From positions 1 to 36,432 of the forward strand of contig MEPP01000003.1 in the NCBI GenBank assembly GCA_001769855.1: a DNA stretch of 36,432 nt, in the 5' to 3' direction. The stretch is from Bdellovibrionales bacterium GWA2_49_15 (lineage in GTDB: Bacteria; Bdellovibrionota; Bacteriovoracia; Bacteriovoracales; Bacteriovoracaceae). The number at the start of each line of letters is the position of its first letter. Positions within the stretch are counted from its first letter, which is position 1. Positions 22,813-31,421 of this stretch are shown in pieces. A program made the position numbers and the translations under genes. Under the pieces are notes generated by a model that was not told the DNA's origin, did no database searches, and saw nothing but the letters and a program-made list of their open reading frames with translations.

Positions 22813-24705
22813 GTGAAGAATTTACTGTGTATTTTTCTTGTTCTCGGCATCTCGGCCTGTGCATTTAAGTCAAAGGACGGTGCAAACGACCCAACAGGCA
22901 GCGGAACCGATGGCGGGGGGGCATATAGGGCCCCCCGGCCTTTAGGACTTGACCCGGACGGTGATCTTGACGGGGATTTGGTTACAAATGGGCAGGAATA
23001 TCAGCTTGGCCGCAAACCCGAAGTTGCCGACCTGCCTGTGCTTCAGGTGGCGTTTCTGCAAAACTATAAAATTGTGGCAAAGAATGAGAGTAAAAGTTTT
23101 ACTCTTGATACCAAGGTCGCTCAAAACTCCCCGGATTTTCGCTATCGAGTAGGCAGTCTTTTCATTCGAGATCACGCTTTAGAGACGGCCGCCAGTGTAG
23201 GGAAATTCTCAACTCATACCCGTGGGACCATCACACCCAATGACCTGTCCTGGGTTAAATATCCAGAAATTGACCAGCAGTATTTTCAAAGCAAGGCGCT
23301 TGAGTATCAAAAGATTTTTGGGAGCACTCCCCCAAACGGAATCTCTTTGTTGTTTGAAAACAACCTACGCCTTAAACCCAGTCGTCTTTTTCCGTCCATT
23401 AAAAACGTCGTCATGAATTTTTACTACTATGACTATGAAACAGAAAACTATCGGCTGCTCAAACAAGAAGTCATGAATAAAAATTTCATGCCTGGGGTGA
23501 ATGAAGTCGTGACCGTTCAAGTTGATAATGTCCCTCTAAAACTTTTAACCGAGAACTACTTTAAAAAAGGCGAGTTCATCATCTCGGAGATCGCAGACTT
23601 TGAAATCCCTGAAATGGGTGTCACTTATAAACAGCTACTTGCCAGCGTGAAGGCCAAGTGCCTGCCTATCATCATTAATACGCCAAGGGAGCTTGAGGTT
23701 TCTTATGTGGGAATTGGTGGTGGAGATAAAGCTGAGAAAACCTTTGCCGAGGTGTTGAGTGCGCTCTATGAGAAAAATTATATTGTTGAAAGTAATGAAG
23801 TCAAAAAGATTGGCGAATTTGAAAATAATCTCCCCGACTTCACCTATCTAAAGGAAGTGCGAGAAAAGGATAAAATCGGAAAGTGGTTTATTTTATCCTC
23901 GCCGTTTAACGAACATTACAGCGACCACCGCTATACACCTCAAGATCATTTGATCTTGACCTACGCCACCGGACGAGAACTTGCCCAGCAGACGGAAGAA
24001 AAGTTGCATGGAATCTGGGATGACGTTTCAGGTGGGGATAGCTTCATTGTCTATCCTTTTGGAACTCTTTCTCCTAATAGTGAGGTTCATTTAGAACTCT
24101 ATCCAGGGCGGGTAAAAGGCGAACGCTTGATTGTGGAAGATCGTGATTATCACGAACGCCCGGGGAGTTGCGGGAGAAATTGTATCAGTGGCATTTTAGA
24201 GATGGATTGCATGGTGAAGGTCAATTTCTTTCAACCTTTTGATGAAGCATTGGAATTTAAGAAAAGTTTGGAAGGTGAAATTAGTGCGCTTAAAATCGTG
24301 ATCAACAAAGAAGATTTTCCACTTCGGGAACTCCTAGAGAAAAAGGCTGTTACACTTTCTTGGAATAGTGTGGGCCACCTTCATATCGCCATCACTGACC
24401 CATCTTTAATTACTGAGCTGCATGAATCAGAAGAAAATTTGATTGCGCTAAAAGTTGAAACAAAATCGGAAGTTGTTTTTCAAGGGGCCAAGCTCTACTC
24501 AGTGGGCGGACAGCATGGCCAATTTTGCCCAAGCGTTCTTGCCAATGCCACAAGGGCGTGGCGAGTTCCAGTGTCGGAGTCTTCCATTTTAATTGAACAG
24601 TTTCGCCCATTCCAAGCTCAAGGAATGATTGTTCTGCCGGACAAAACTTATTACCAGCGTTTTAATTTTGCCTTTAGTTCACTCATCACCAATTTTCATA
24701 ACTAG
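22813..24705 (+). CDS. Large lipoprotein with TSP3-like calcium-binding repeat, conjugation-associated
   Basis: The start is GTG 22813, with GGAGG and five-base spacing, giving 630 residues; the open frame upstream runs through the leader hairpin. A lipobox (LVLGISAC, Cys at about 15) leads into a Gly/Asp-rich linker (NDPTGSGTDGGG). A bacterial TSP3-type segment follows (DPDGDLDGDLVTNGQEYQLG, the pattern that binds calcium). The remaining roughly 570 residues have no motif I know; several cysteines lie around CGRNC and CPSV. It directly precedes the VirB2-like gene, so a surface role such as mating-pair stabilisation or adhesion is plausible, comparable in position rather than sequence to TraN or TrbK-type proteins. 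Confidence 0.72.
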   Translation: MKNLLCIFLVLGISACAFKSKDGANDPTGSGTDGGGAYRAPRPLGLDPDGDLDGDLVTNGQEYQLGRKPEVADLPVLQVAFLQNYKIVAKNESKSFTLDTKVAQNSPDFRYRVGSLFIRDHALETAASVGKFSTHTRGTITPNDLSWVKYPEIDQQYFQSKALEYQKIFGSTPPNGISLLFENNLRLKPSRLFPSIKNVVMNFYYYDYETENYRLLKQEVMNKNFMPGVNEVVTVQVDNVPLKLLTENYFKKGEFIISEIADFEIPEMGVTYKQLLASVKAKCLPIIINTPRELEVSYVGIGGGDKAEKTFAEVLSALYEKNYIVESNEVKKIGEFENNLPDFTYLKEVREKDKIGKWFILSSPFNEHYSDHRYTPQDHLILTYATGRELAQQTEEKLHGIWDDVSGGDSFIVYPFGTLSPNSEVHLELYPGRVKGERLIVEDRDYHERPGSCGRNCISGILEMDCMVKVNFFQPFDEALEFKKSLEGEISALKIVINKEDFPLRELLEKKAVTLSWNSVGHLHIAITDPSLITELHESEENLIALKVETKSEVVFQGAKLYSVGGQHGQFCPSVLANATRAWRVPVSESSILIEQFRPFQAQGMIVLPDKTYYQRFNFAFSSLITNFHN

Positions 24706-24714
24706 GGAGTTTTT

Positions 24715-24972
24715 GTGTACCGTTATTTAATTCCACTACTCTTGATGCCTGAACTTGCCCATGCCCGAACAGTGATCGGTATTGCCGAGCGATTTCTCGC
24801 TGAGGCCACACGAATTGGCATCGTGGTTGGACTGATCGGACTTGTGTACGGCGCTGGCTCCATGGCCGCAGGAAAGCAGGGTTCAGGGGCCACAATCACA
24901 AACTCATTAATCGGCCTCATTATCATGATGGCCATTAAGGCCGTTCAAAGTCTTCTGCAAAGTATGGTTTAA
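24715..24972 (+). CDS. VirB2/TrbC-like pilin
   Basis: The protein has 85 residues and starts at GTG 24715, four bases after GGGAG. A signal peptide (MYRYLIPLLLMPELAHA) is followed by two hydrophobic helices (IGIVVGLIGLVYGAGSMAAG and TITNSLIGLIIMMAIKAV) separated by KQGSGA. This is the classic VirB2/TrbC arrangement, which forms the conjugative pilus. It is first in the ordered series B2-B3-B4. Confidence 0.82.
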   Translation: MYRYLIPLLLMPELAHARTVIGIAERFLAEATRIGIVVGLIGLVYGAGSMAAGKQGSGATITNSLIGLIIMMAIKAVQSLLQSMV

Positions 24973-24982
24973 GGAGGATACT

Positions 24983-25249
24983 ATGAGACGTTATTCACAA
25001 TTTCTAACCAGCAATCCCACTCTTTTTGGGCTCAATCCCTATGATCTGCTTATCATTGGAATTTCTGTGCAGTGCTCGCTTCTTTTTAACTGGGAGGCCG
25101 TATTTACCTTAATTTTCTGCCCTCTTGCTATTTTGCTTGGCAAGCTTATCCAAAAATATATCGACGTCACCGGATTCATTCTTGGTTTCAGACGGACCGA
25201 TACGCTCTCCCTTCGTGAGCTACTAAAAAAAGAGGAGACACGCCAATGA
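24983..25249 (+). CDS. VirB3/TraL-like inner-membrane protein
   Basis: The protein has 88 residues with AAGGAGG before the ATG. The N-terminus NPTLFGLNPYDLLIIG is followed by one or two membrane helices (LLIIGISVQCSLLFNW, VFTLIFCPLAILLGKLI) and a charged C-terminus. Size, topology and position between the pilin and the VirB4-like ATPase identify it as VirB3/TrbD/TraL. The stop overlaps the virB4-like start by 4 bp. Confidence 0.78.
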   Translation: MRRYSQFLTSNPTLFGLNPYDLLIIGISVQCSLLFNWEAVFTLIFCPLAILLGKLIQKYIDVTGFILGFRRTDTLSLRELLKKEETRQ

Positions 25250-27156
25250 CAACTCCCATTATCCAAAACATTACGCGTGCCCTCTGGTCCAACACCGGCC
25301 CTAAGCTCTCCTCTCTTAAGGGGGAGGAGAGCTTTATTTATGAATATCTGCCGCCTGACCTTGAGCAATTATCTCATGCAGAAATTCAAGAAAAGTTTAA
25401 TGCCCTGGAAAATGACCTTCTCACGTCTGACTTTAGTCCTTGGGCCAAAATCTACGCGATAGGTGGAGAATTTTTTGTCAACTCGGCAAGTCAGCCGAAA
25501 CTTGGTGAGGCCATTGTTTCGCTCTATGATTTAGGCATAGAAAACTTTCTCAAGGAAAACACCTGGGACCAAGTTGAGTTCTACGAGGATTATCTGACCA
25601 TCTGCGGGACTTTTTTGAGAATCCTCTCAGTTAAAAGGCCTCCACCAACGCTTATGGAAACAAGTCTGCACACTCATGCCAACTTTGTTTTATGTTTTAA
25701 GCGGCATACCGCCGCGCACGCCCGGCGACTCTTGGATTTTCGCAGAAGGATTCACTTTTCCGGGCTGTTTAAAGCGATTCGGGACATTAATGGTGAGAAT
25801 GCCTACAAGGAAGCGGAATCAACCTTAGAAGGCCTGGCCCAAGGGGATACGGCGCTTTTTGATGTTGAGCTATTTTTCATTTTGAAGGGAAAAACCAAAG
25901 AGGACCTAGACGAAGAGACCTTCACCTTCCTTGACAGCATGAAAGGCCTGGATGCCAGTGTACAAATCGAATCGCGGGCGCTTCCCTATTTTTTCCAAAC
26001 TCTCGTGCCTGGTGTGGCGCCAAGCTTTAAGCGGAAACTTCTTATCCCGTCTCATTATTTGACAGGACTTATCCCTTATTCTCATGATCACCTCATGCCT
26101 GGACAAAATACGGGCCTCACTTTTAAGGCCCGATCAAAGGCCGACTTGAAGTTCGACCTCTTCTCGCCTGTGGCCCATAACTACAATGCGCTGATCACCG
26201 GGTCATCCGGCCAGGGTAAATCCATGCTGGCCAATCGAATTTTGAAGTTTGAGCTGGAACGTGGGACCAGGGCACTATGCCTAGACCTTGGGAACTCTTT
26301 TCGAAAAAACGCCCTTTTTGGTGAGGGCCTTATTTTTTCTGAAAGGTTTAATCCGCTCCAGTATAGAAATCCTCGCTACTTAAAAGAATTCGTCATGGCG
26401 GTGCTGGAAGAAAAATTGCCTAAGAAAGAAGAAGGGCGATTATATGAAGCGATCACGTGGATTCTTAAAACTGGCGTTTACTCATTTGAAAAATTTCTAT
26501 CCTTGCTTGAAACTGAATTTCCCGGCATCAGTCATTACTTTGCTGAAATAAGAGAGTATTTCTCCGATGGCGTTCATGTCGGTGATTGCTTTATCTACTG
26601 TAACCTGGACAACTATCCTGACAACATCAAGGCCCCCCTGGTTATTTTCTTAATCGAATGCTTCAAAAATATGCCAGGCCGCAAGGTCTTCATCTTTGAT
26701 GAGTGCTGGAACCTCCTTTCAAAAAATGCTGATTACATTGCCGAATGTTTCAGAACTTTTAGAAAGCATGATGCCTCGGCGGTGGCGATTTCGCAGAACT
26801 TAGATGATTTTTCAGAGACGCAGTTAGGCCGAGTCATCATTCAAAATACTTACTTCAAGTTTTTCTTCAAACAAAATTTAAAACCAAGTGAATTTGTGAG
26901 TGAGCATCTGGCCAATCAAGTTGCTTCAGTCCTTTCAAAAAAAGGCAAATACAGCGAATTTGTGGTGTCCTCTGAAAATATTTGTAAACCCGCGAGGTAT
27001 TACGCATCAGCGCTTGAGTATGAGCTATTTACCTCGGATAAGCAGGACTTAAACCGCTTTGATCATTACATGAATGAATCGGGAAAATTTCTGCCCTATA
27101 AAGATGCCATGATCAACTACACCAAAATCAAGCACCCAAACTGGAGTCAACCATGA
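25246..27156 (+). CDS. virB4: VirB4/TraC-family conjugation ATPase
   Basis: The protein has 636 residues. Walker A is GSSGQGKS (319-326) within ALITGSSGQGKSMLANRIL, Walker B is VFIFDE (481-486) followed by CWNLL, and the downstream AISQNLDDF motif matches the conserved Gln-containing element of VirB4 proteins. The N-terminal 300 residues form the assembly-interacting domain. It is shorter than typical VirB4 (about 800), with the reduction mostly in the N-terminal half. It energises pilus assembly and substrate transfer at the inner membrane. ATGA overlaps join it to both neighbours. Confidence 0.93.
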   Translation: MTTPIIQNITRALWSNTGPKLSSLKGEESFIYEYLPPDLEQLSHAEIQEKFNALENDLLTSDFSPWAKIYAIGGEFFVNSASQPKLGEAIVSLYDLGIENFLKENTWDQVEFYEDYLTICGTFLRILSVKRPPPTLMETSLHTHANFVLCFKRHTAAHARRLLDFRRRIHFSGLFKAIRDINGENAYKEAESTLEGLAQGDTALFDVELFFILKGKTKEDLDEETFTFLDSMKGLDASVQIESRALPYFFQTLVPGVAPSFKRKLLIPSHYLTGLIPYSHDHLMPGQNTGLTFKARSKADLKFDLFSPVAHNYNALITGSSGQGKSMLANRILKFELERGTRALCLDLGNSFRKNALFGEGLIFSERFNPLQYRNPRYLKEFVMAVLEEKLPKKEEGRLYEAITWILKTGVYSFEKFLSLLETEFPGISHYFAEIREYFSDGVHVGDCFIYCNLDNYPDNIKAPLVIFLIECFKNMPGRKVFIFDECWNLLSKNADYIAECFRTFRKHDASAVAISQNLDDFSETQLGRVIIQNTYFKFFFKQNLKPSEFVSEHLANQVASVLSKKGKYSEFVVSSENICKPARYYASALEYELFTSDKQDLNRFDHYMNESGKFLPYKDAMINYTKIKHPNWSQP

Positions 27157-27815
27157 AGGCACTTTTTATTATCTTCTTTTGTTTTAAGGCCCACGCCCAA
27201 TTAAATTTTGGACAAGACACCGCCTTACTTTTTGAACTGGTCACAACTACGGCCAGTCAGCTCAATGAGCTGGAAAAGTTGGTTACTAATGCCGAGAAGT
27301 ACACCAAGAAGATGCAGGAGTATAACGAACTTCTGCAAGATGAATATTTTCGCGCCGAACGTGTACTTTATCTTGCCGAACAACTCACCACCAAACGCGA
27401 CATTGAAAACTTGGGCGACTTAAACAATGCCATCAGGGAACTTAAATACTCGCTCACAGATTTAAAAGAACTTATGCGCGAGTACGGCATTATCAAGGAG
27501 GAAGAGCAGAAGACCAAGGTTCAGGTCAAAATTGAAAAGCGCATGAATGAGCGTCAAGGAAAGCAAGCAATTGCCCAGGTCAATAAATCTATTCAGGCCA
27601 AGACCGTGGGCAGGGCCAGTCAACTGACCGCCCAAAATACAGCGCTCCTGCTTGAATCCCAGGTGGGGATGCACAACACCCAGCTTGATATTTTAGACAA
27701 GGTTGCGACTACCAATCGGCTTTTGGCAGAAGGGATGGAGGAAAAGCGTATGGAGCAGATACAGCGAGAAAAGACTTATGGGCAGCATAGCAATCTAAAA
27801 GGCGGTAAACTATGA
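27153..27815 (+). CDS. VirB5/TrbJ-like periplasmic protein
   Basis: The protein has 220 residues. A signal peptide ends at AHA (about residue 14). The rest is a long, mostly helical and Glu/Lys/Gln-rich coiled-coil (QLNELEKLVTNAEKYTKKMQ, RELKYSLTDLKELMREYG), as in TrbJ. The position between VirB4-like and VirB6-like genes fits. VirB5/TrbJ proteins sit at pilus tips or assist pilus assembly. Some chains end in a lysine-rich tail, like KTYGQHSNLKGGKL here. Confidence 0.75.
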   Translation: MKALFIIFFCFKAHAQLNFGQDTALLFELVTTTASQLNELEKLVTNAEKYTKKMQEYNELLQDEYFRAERVLYLAEQLTTKRDIENLGDLNNAIRELKYSLTDLKELMREYGIIKEEEQKTKVQVKIEKRMNERQGKQAIAQVNKSIQAKTVGRASQLTAQNTALLLESQVGMHNTQLDILDKVATTNRLLAEGMEEKRMEQIQREKTYGQHSNLKGGKL

Positions 27816-29200
27816 TGGCCTCGAAACTAAATCTCATTTCTGAAATGCTCTTAATCGAAGACCCGTCCGTTTTCAAGCTCTATACAGAGTTAAACACCTT
27901 CGCCAAACATTTTGTTGCCCCTGTTTTTGTGGTGGGCGTGATCGCTGCTTTTTTAGGAGACTTTAATATTTTGGCGGTGATAAAAAAACTTATTATTGTC
28001 ACCGTATTCATGGCCGGTTTTTATCAGTTTCATACGGTCGCGGTGAACACGGCCTTGAAAACGGCATCAATCACGCTAGAAAAAGTGAGTCCGAGAAACC
28101 TCTTTATTAAAAAATGGTATGAGCCAAAAGTACGAACGGCCAAAAATAAGTCCTGGAACATTTTAGATCGCTTTGCCGTCCCAAACTTAAATGATCTTTT
28201 GGCATCAGGGCTTTTTGTCATCTCAAAAGCATTTATCTGGCTCCTTAAGCTCATCTACTCAACCGTCTATCACTTGGCCTATGTATTTTCCGGCATCACG
28301 GCAGTTTTATTTTTCTTGGGTTGGACCCAAGACGCACTTAAAGGCACCATACAGGCCTCAATTTGGTGCATGCTTTTACCTTTCGTGGTGGTTGCCGTTT
28401 TGGCCCTCGTTGGAAATAGCTTCACCCATGAGGCCGAGCATGGTGCCCTGGCCGTTTCCAGTATTGATAATCTAATTTGGCTTTTTGGTGTGACACTTCT
28501 TTTACTCATCACTCCCGCGATCACCTTTGGCATGGTCAAAGGCGATGGCCCCCACTCATTTGCACCTAACATCACTTCCCTTATGAAAGTGGGGGCAGGA
28601 AGTGCAATTGTTGCCCCTGCTGTAATGAAAAGTTATTACAATAAGGCACAGTCTAGTTACTACCGTGCAAAGTGGATTGGAAAGCAAGCGGCACGCAGTG
28701 TTATGGATAAGATTCGTCCGCAAAAAAACACCGGACAATCTGCGCCCCAGACATCACCATCCGGCAGCATGGCCAATAATGATCAAACCGCAATTCATAC
28801 AAACACGAAAAATAGCATCGCTTCCCAAAGGCCCATCATCATGGGGCAAACAAATACCGCCAGAACCGTGCAAGGTTCAACACCCTCAAAAATTGTGGAA
28901 GGAAATTCACCAGTCATGCCCAGAACCACCAAACAGGTGCATGAGCAAAAAGCAACGCAGTTTTCAGGCGGAACGAGGTATCCACAGGCCCGGCCGAATA
29001 CTCAAAAGGAGCAAACTCGCAATATTAAAACGACTGTGCCGGATACCAGACCTCTTCAGATATCAAAGATTGTAGGTCCAGTAATGTCTAAAACAGTGCC
29101 CCACACCCGCTCCCCCCTGACACGACCAAACAATAGGCCGGAAATTCAAAGACCAAGCATTCACAAACATTCTGTAGAGCGAGGTCGCCATGAAGTTTAG
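27812..29200 (+). CDS. VirB6/TrbL-like channel protein
   Basis: The protein has 462 residues. Residues 30-290 contain about six membrane helices (for example VAPVFVVGVIAAFLGDF, LIYSTVYHLAYVFSGITAVL, FVVVAVLALVGNSF, LIWLFGVTLLLLITPAITFG). The C-terminal 170 residues are a hydrophilic, Thr/Pro/Gln-rich low-complexity tail (about 310-462). This is typical of TrbL/VirB6, the polytopic inner-membrane component of the secretion channel. It overlaps both neighbours (4 bp and 11 bp). Confidence 0.8.
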   Translation: MMASKLNLISEMLLIEDPSVFKLYTELNTFAKHFVAPVFVVGVIAAFLGDFNILAVIKKLIIVTVFMAGFYQFHTVAVNTALKTASITLEKVSPRNLFIKKWYEPKVRTAKNKSWNILDRFAVPNLNDLLASGLFVISKAFIWLLKLIYSTVYHLAYVFSGITAVLFFLGWTQDALKGTIQASIWCMLLPFVVVAVLALVGNSFTHEAEHGALAVSSIDNLIWLFGVTLLLLITPAITFGMVKGDGPHSFAPNITSLMKVGAGSAIVAPAVMKSYYNKAQSSYYRAKWIGKQAARSVMDKIRPQKNTGQSAPQTSPSGSMANNDQTAIHTNTKNSIASQRPIIMGQTNTARTVQGSTPSKIVEGNSPVMPRTTKQVHEQKATQFSGGTRYPQARPNTQKEQTRNIKTTVPDTRPLQISKIVGPVMSKTVPHTRSPLTRPNNRPEIQRPSIHKHSVERGRHEV

Positions 29201-29642
29201 TGATTTTGAAGCGGCCTTTGTGCGCGAAAACAGAATGCTCAAGGCCTTGTTGTGTGCGGCACTTATTTTATCAGGTCTTTCAACCACGCTTGTGCTTCTG
29301 GGAAAAAGTTACGTCATCTTTAAAGGCGGGGGAATCTTTTATGAACGCCTCTTGGCAGAAGATGTCTGTCGTGAAGGATTTTTATCCGTCGTCTCGGGTG
29401 AACCAAGCAAAATGCTTATTTCATCAGATCTTCTGGCCATTTTGAGTAGAGATTCGATTTCATTTCCTACACTCACTCTTTTAAAAGTTGAATCCCTGGA
29501 ACGTGGAGCGTGTAAGGTCATCATGAAAAGCGAGGATGCCTTGCACGCATTTAAGGTCGGATTGATTGAGGGAAACACCCTGCCATTTTTTTACCAAATC
29601 CAACAAATCGACGAAATCAAAGTCGAGGGAGAAGAACAGTGA
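29190..29642 (+). CDS. VirB8/TraE-like inner-membrane protein
   Basis: The protein has 150 residues with one N-terminal membrane helix (MLKALLCAALILSGLSTTLVLL) followed by a periplasmic domain. There is a short cytoplasmic N-terminus. Size and layout match TraE of F-type systems (a VirB8 counterpart) rather than the larger VirB8. Position before TraK- and TraB-like genes supports this, because the order TraE-TraK-TraB is conserved in F-type operons. Sequence similarity is weak, so context carries much of the call. Confidence 0.68.
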   Translation: MKFSDFEAAFVRENRMLKALLCAALILSGLSTTLVLLGKSYVIFKGGGIFYERLLAEDVCREGFLSVVSGEPSKMLISSDLLAILSRDSISFPTLTLLKVESLERGACKVIMKSEDALHAFKVGLIEGNTLPFFYQIQQIDEIKVEGEEQ

Positions 29643-30109
29643 ACTTTTATATTCTCATAAACCAGATCACGACACTTTTTTTGAGCATGAACCTGCTCAC
29701 AACTCTCACCTTTGACTCAGAAATTGCAAGCTATCTCTATGGTGGGCCGACGCAGGATGTGTTTTTTCAAGTGACCAACAATCGCCGAACACTGGCGATC
29801 AAACCAAGTCAAAAAGAGCGGCTGTCCAATCTACTTATTATCACCAAGGGCCGAAAATATTATTTTGACTTGAAATACGACGCGGCAAACCCTCATCAAT
29901 TTATCGAGGTCAAAGATGGCATTATTAATCATGCCATGAAGGAACTCATCACCACGCATGACTATCAAATTCTGGAAGGGGCAAGATCAATTTTATTTAT
30001 CAACAAACGCGACGGGCCAGTCACGGTAAACGAGAGACGGGTGGAAAAGACCGAGCATTTTTCCAAAGGTGTACCAATCATCTTAGAGGGAAGTCGAATC
30101 TTAAACTAG
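29639..30109 (+). CDS. VirB9/TraK-like outer-core protein
   Basis: The protein has 156 residues and starts at GTG 29639 within a 4-bp overlap. The N-terminus has a hydrophobic export-type segment (MNFYILINQITTLFLSMNLL) followed by beta-rich sequence (FDSEIASYLYGG, VFFQVTNNRRTLAIKP, NLLIITKGRKYYFDLKYD), as in VirB9/TraK N-terminal domains. It is about half the size of VirB9 and lacks an obvious C-terminal domain. Such proteins pair with VirB7/TraV and VirB10/TraB in the outer-membrane core complex. Assigned by fold pattern and gene order. Confidence 0.68.
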   Translation: MNFYILINQITTLFLSMNLLTTLTFDSEIASYLYGGPTQDVFFQVTNNRRTLAIKPSQKERLSNLLIITKGRKYYFDLKYDAANPHQFIEVKDGIINHAMKELITTHDYQILEGARSILFINKRDGPVTVNERRVEKTEHFSKGVPIILEGSRILN

Positions 30110-30127
30110 AAAAACGGAGAACATAAA

Positions 30128-30919
30128 ATGAAAACTTTAGCGATTATTTTAATCGCCCTGGGATTCTCTGCGGAAAATTTTGCAGAAGTGGTCACAAAAC
30201 CGACCAAGGAACCACGAATCACCTGGGCCAAAGACATTAAAGAAAAGACGACTGAAGTTCCTGTAAAGAAAATTACAAGAACCAAAGTGCAGGCCAAGGC
30301 ATCAGAACTCTCAGCGATTCGCGCCAATGGCCAAAAAATTAGGGCCATCCTAGAAGATAGAATCAATATGCCGACTATCTGGGAAGGGGATGCTCAAATT
30401 TTAACCGGGAAGACCTATAAAGGCATTCTCCTTAACTCAATCGTCTCAAGTAACCTGGCTTCACCTGTGCTGGTTCGGGCGCTTCCAGGCCAAGGGCTTC
30501 CTTATCCCACTCGTTTTTCTTGTGCGGGCACCACGCAAAACAAGCGGGTGCTGACACTTTGTAACAAGATGATCTTGCCTGAAAAGGAAGTCGCCATCTC
30601 GGCGCAAATCTTGAACCCCGATGGCTCGGGAGGGCTTATTGGCGAGTATGACGACGGCAAGGAAGAGTTAATCGCCGGGGCGGTACTCTCAGACTTCGCT
30701 CAAGGCATGCTCTCGGCCGCTCAGACACGGCTTACATCCCCCATGGGCGAAGTGCGCGACTCAGGCGTCAAAAATCAACTGCTCCAAGGGATGATCAATT
30801 CTGGTGGAACCACATCGGACATTTTGCTTGAAGAAATGAAAAAAGCTGAGCCAGTGGTCACGGTATCGAGTGGCACAGAGGTCTTAATTTATTTTATGGA
30901 GGCGGCCAATGCGTTATAA
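30128..30919 (+). CDS. VirB10/TraB-like core-complex protein
   Basis: The protein has 263 residues. The C-terminal region is clearly VirB10-like: INMPTIWEGDAQILTGKTYK, ISAQILNPDGSGGLIGEYDD, LSDFAQGMLSAAQ and PVVTVSSGTEVLIYFMEAAN, which contains the conserved 'V.V..G..V.IYF' end. The N-terminus is short, with a signal-like segment (MKTLAIILIALGFSAENFA) in place of the usual cytoplasmic part and long proline-rich periplasmic linker, so it may span the envelope differently from VirB10. CGGAGA precedes the ATG. Confidence 0.83.
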   Translation: MKTLAIILIALGFSAENFAEVVTKPTKEPRITWAKDIKEKTTEVPVKKITRTKVQAKASELSAIRANGQKIRAILEDRINMPTIWEGDAQILTGKTYKGILLNSIVSSNLASPVLVRALPGQGLPYPTRFSCAGTTQNKRVLTLCNKMILPEKEVAISAQILNPDGSGGLIGEYDDGKEELIAGAVLSDFAQGMLSAAQTRLTSPMGEVRDSGVKNQLLQGMINSGGTTSDILLEEMKKAEPVVTVSSGTEVLIYFMEAANAL

Positions 30920-31421
30920 AACCTTATGTCTTATTTCCTGCTTGCTTGTCTTTTACTCCTGCTCGTCCTTAAAAAGAACTGTCTTATCAGGCGCAATCAG
31001 CGGGGCCTTGGTGGGAGGAATGGGCGGAGCGGTTTTTTCACCGACCAAGGCAGACCAGGATAAAAACGCCTACCTCTTTGGCGTTTTAGGCGCGGCCGCC
31101 CTGGCCGGACTTTCGTACCTTTTCTATGACGACCCAACCAAGCAGAAGCTACAGGCCCCCATGATCATGGATGAACCACAGACAAAAGAGATTCCACTTT
31201 TTGACTTTTCTCCTGAGCTGCAAAACGTGAAACCCGAGGTCAATTTTAAACCTGTTAAGAAATATGAAGTGCCCCTGGCGACACTGCCAAAGGAACTAGA
31301 GGGCAAGGTGAAAAAACAGTTCCTAATCGAATATGAGGCCGAGGCACGCACCATTGAAATCGGCAACCGAACAATAGAAATTAGTCCTTTTACCGCATGG
31401 GAGCATGTCTATGAAAAGTAA
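30909..31421 (+). CDS. VirB7/TraV-like lipoprotein
   Basis: The protein has 170 residues. A lipobox is present (LLVFYSC, Cys at about 18), then a glycine-rich segment (SGALVGGMGGAVFSPTKADQ) and a hydrophobic stretch (GVLGAAALAGLSYLF), and a proline-rich region that leads to the C-terminal domain. It overlaps the TraB-like gene by 11 bp and precedes the coupling ATPase. In other systems the core-complex lipoprotein (VirB7/TraV) stabilises VirB9/TraK. Sequence alone does not prove this, but position and lipidation fit. Confidence 0.65.
   Translation: MRYKTLCLISCLLVFYSCSSLKRTVLSGAISGALVGGMGGAVFSPTKADQDKNAYLFGVLGAAALAGLSYLFYDDPTKQKLQAPMIMDEPQTKEIPLFDFSPELQNVKPEVNFKPVKKYEVPLATLPKELEGKVKKQFLIEYEAEARTIEIGNRTIEISPFTAWEHVYEK

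Noticed and set aside
28665..29075. 136-codon plus-strand frame inside the TrbL-like gene
   Set aside because: Out-of-frame shadow of the low-complexity tail; no ribosome site.
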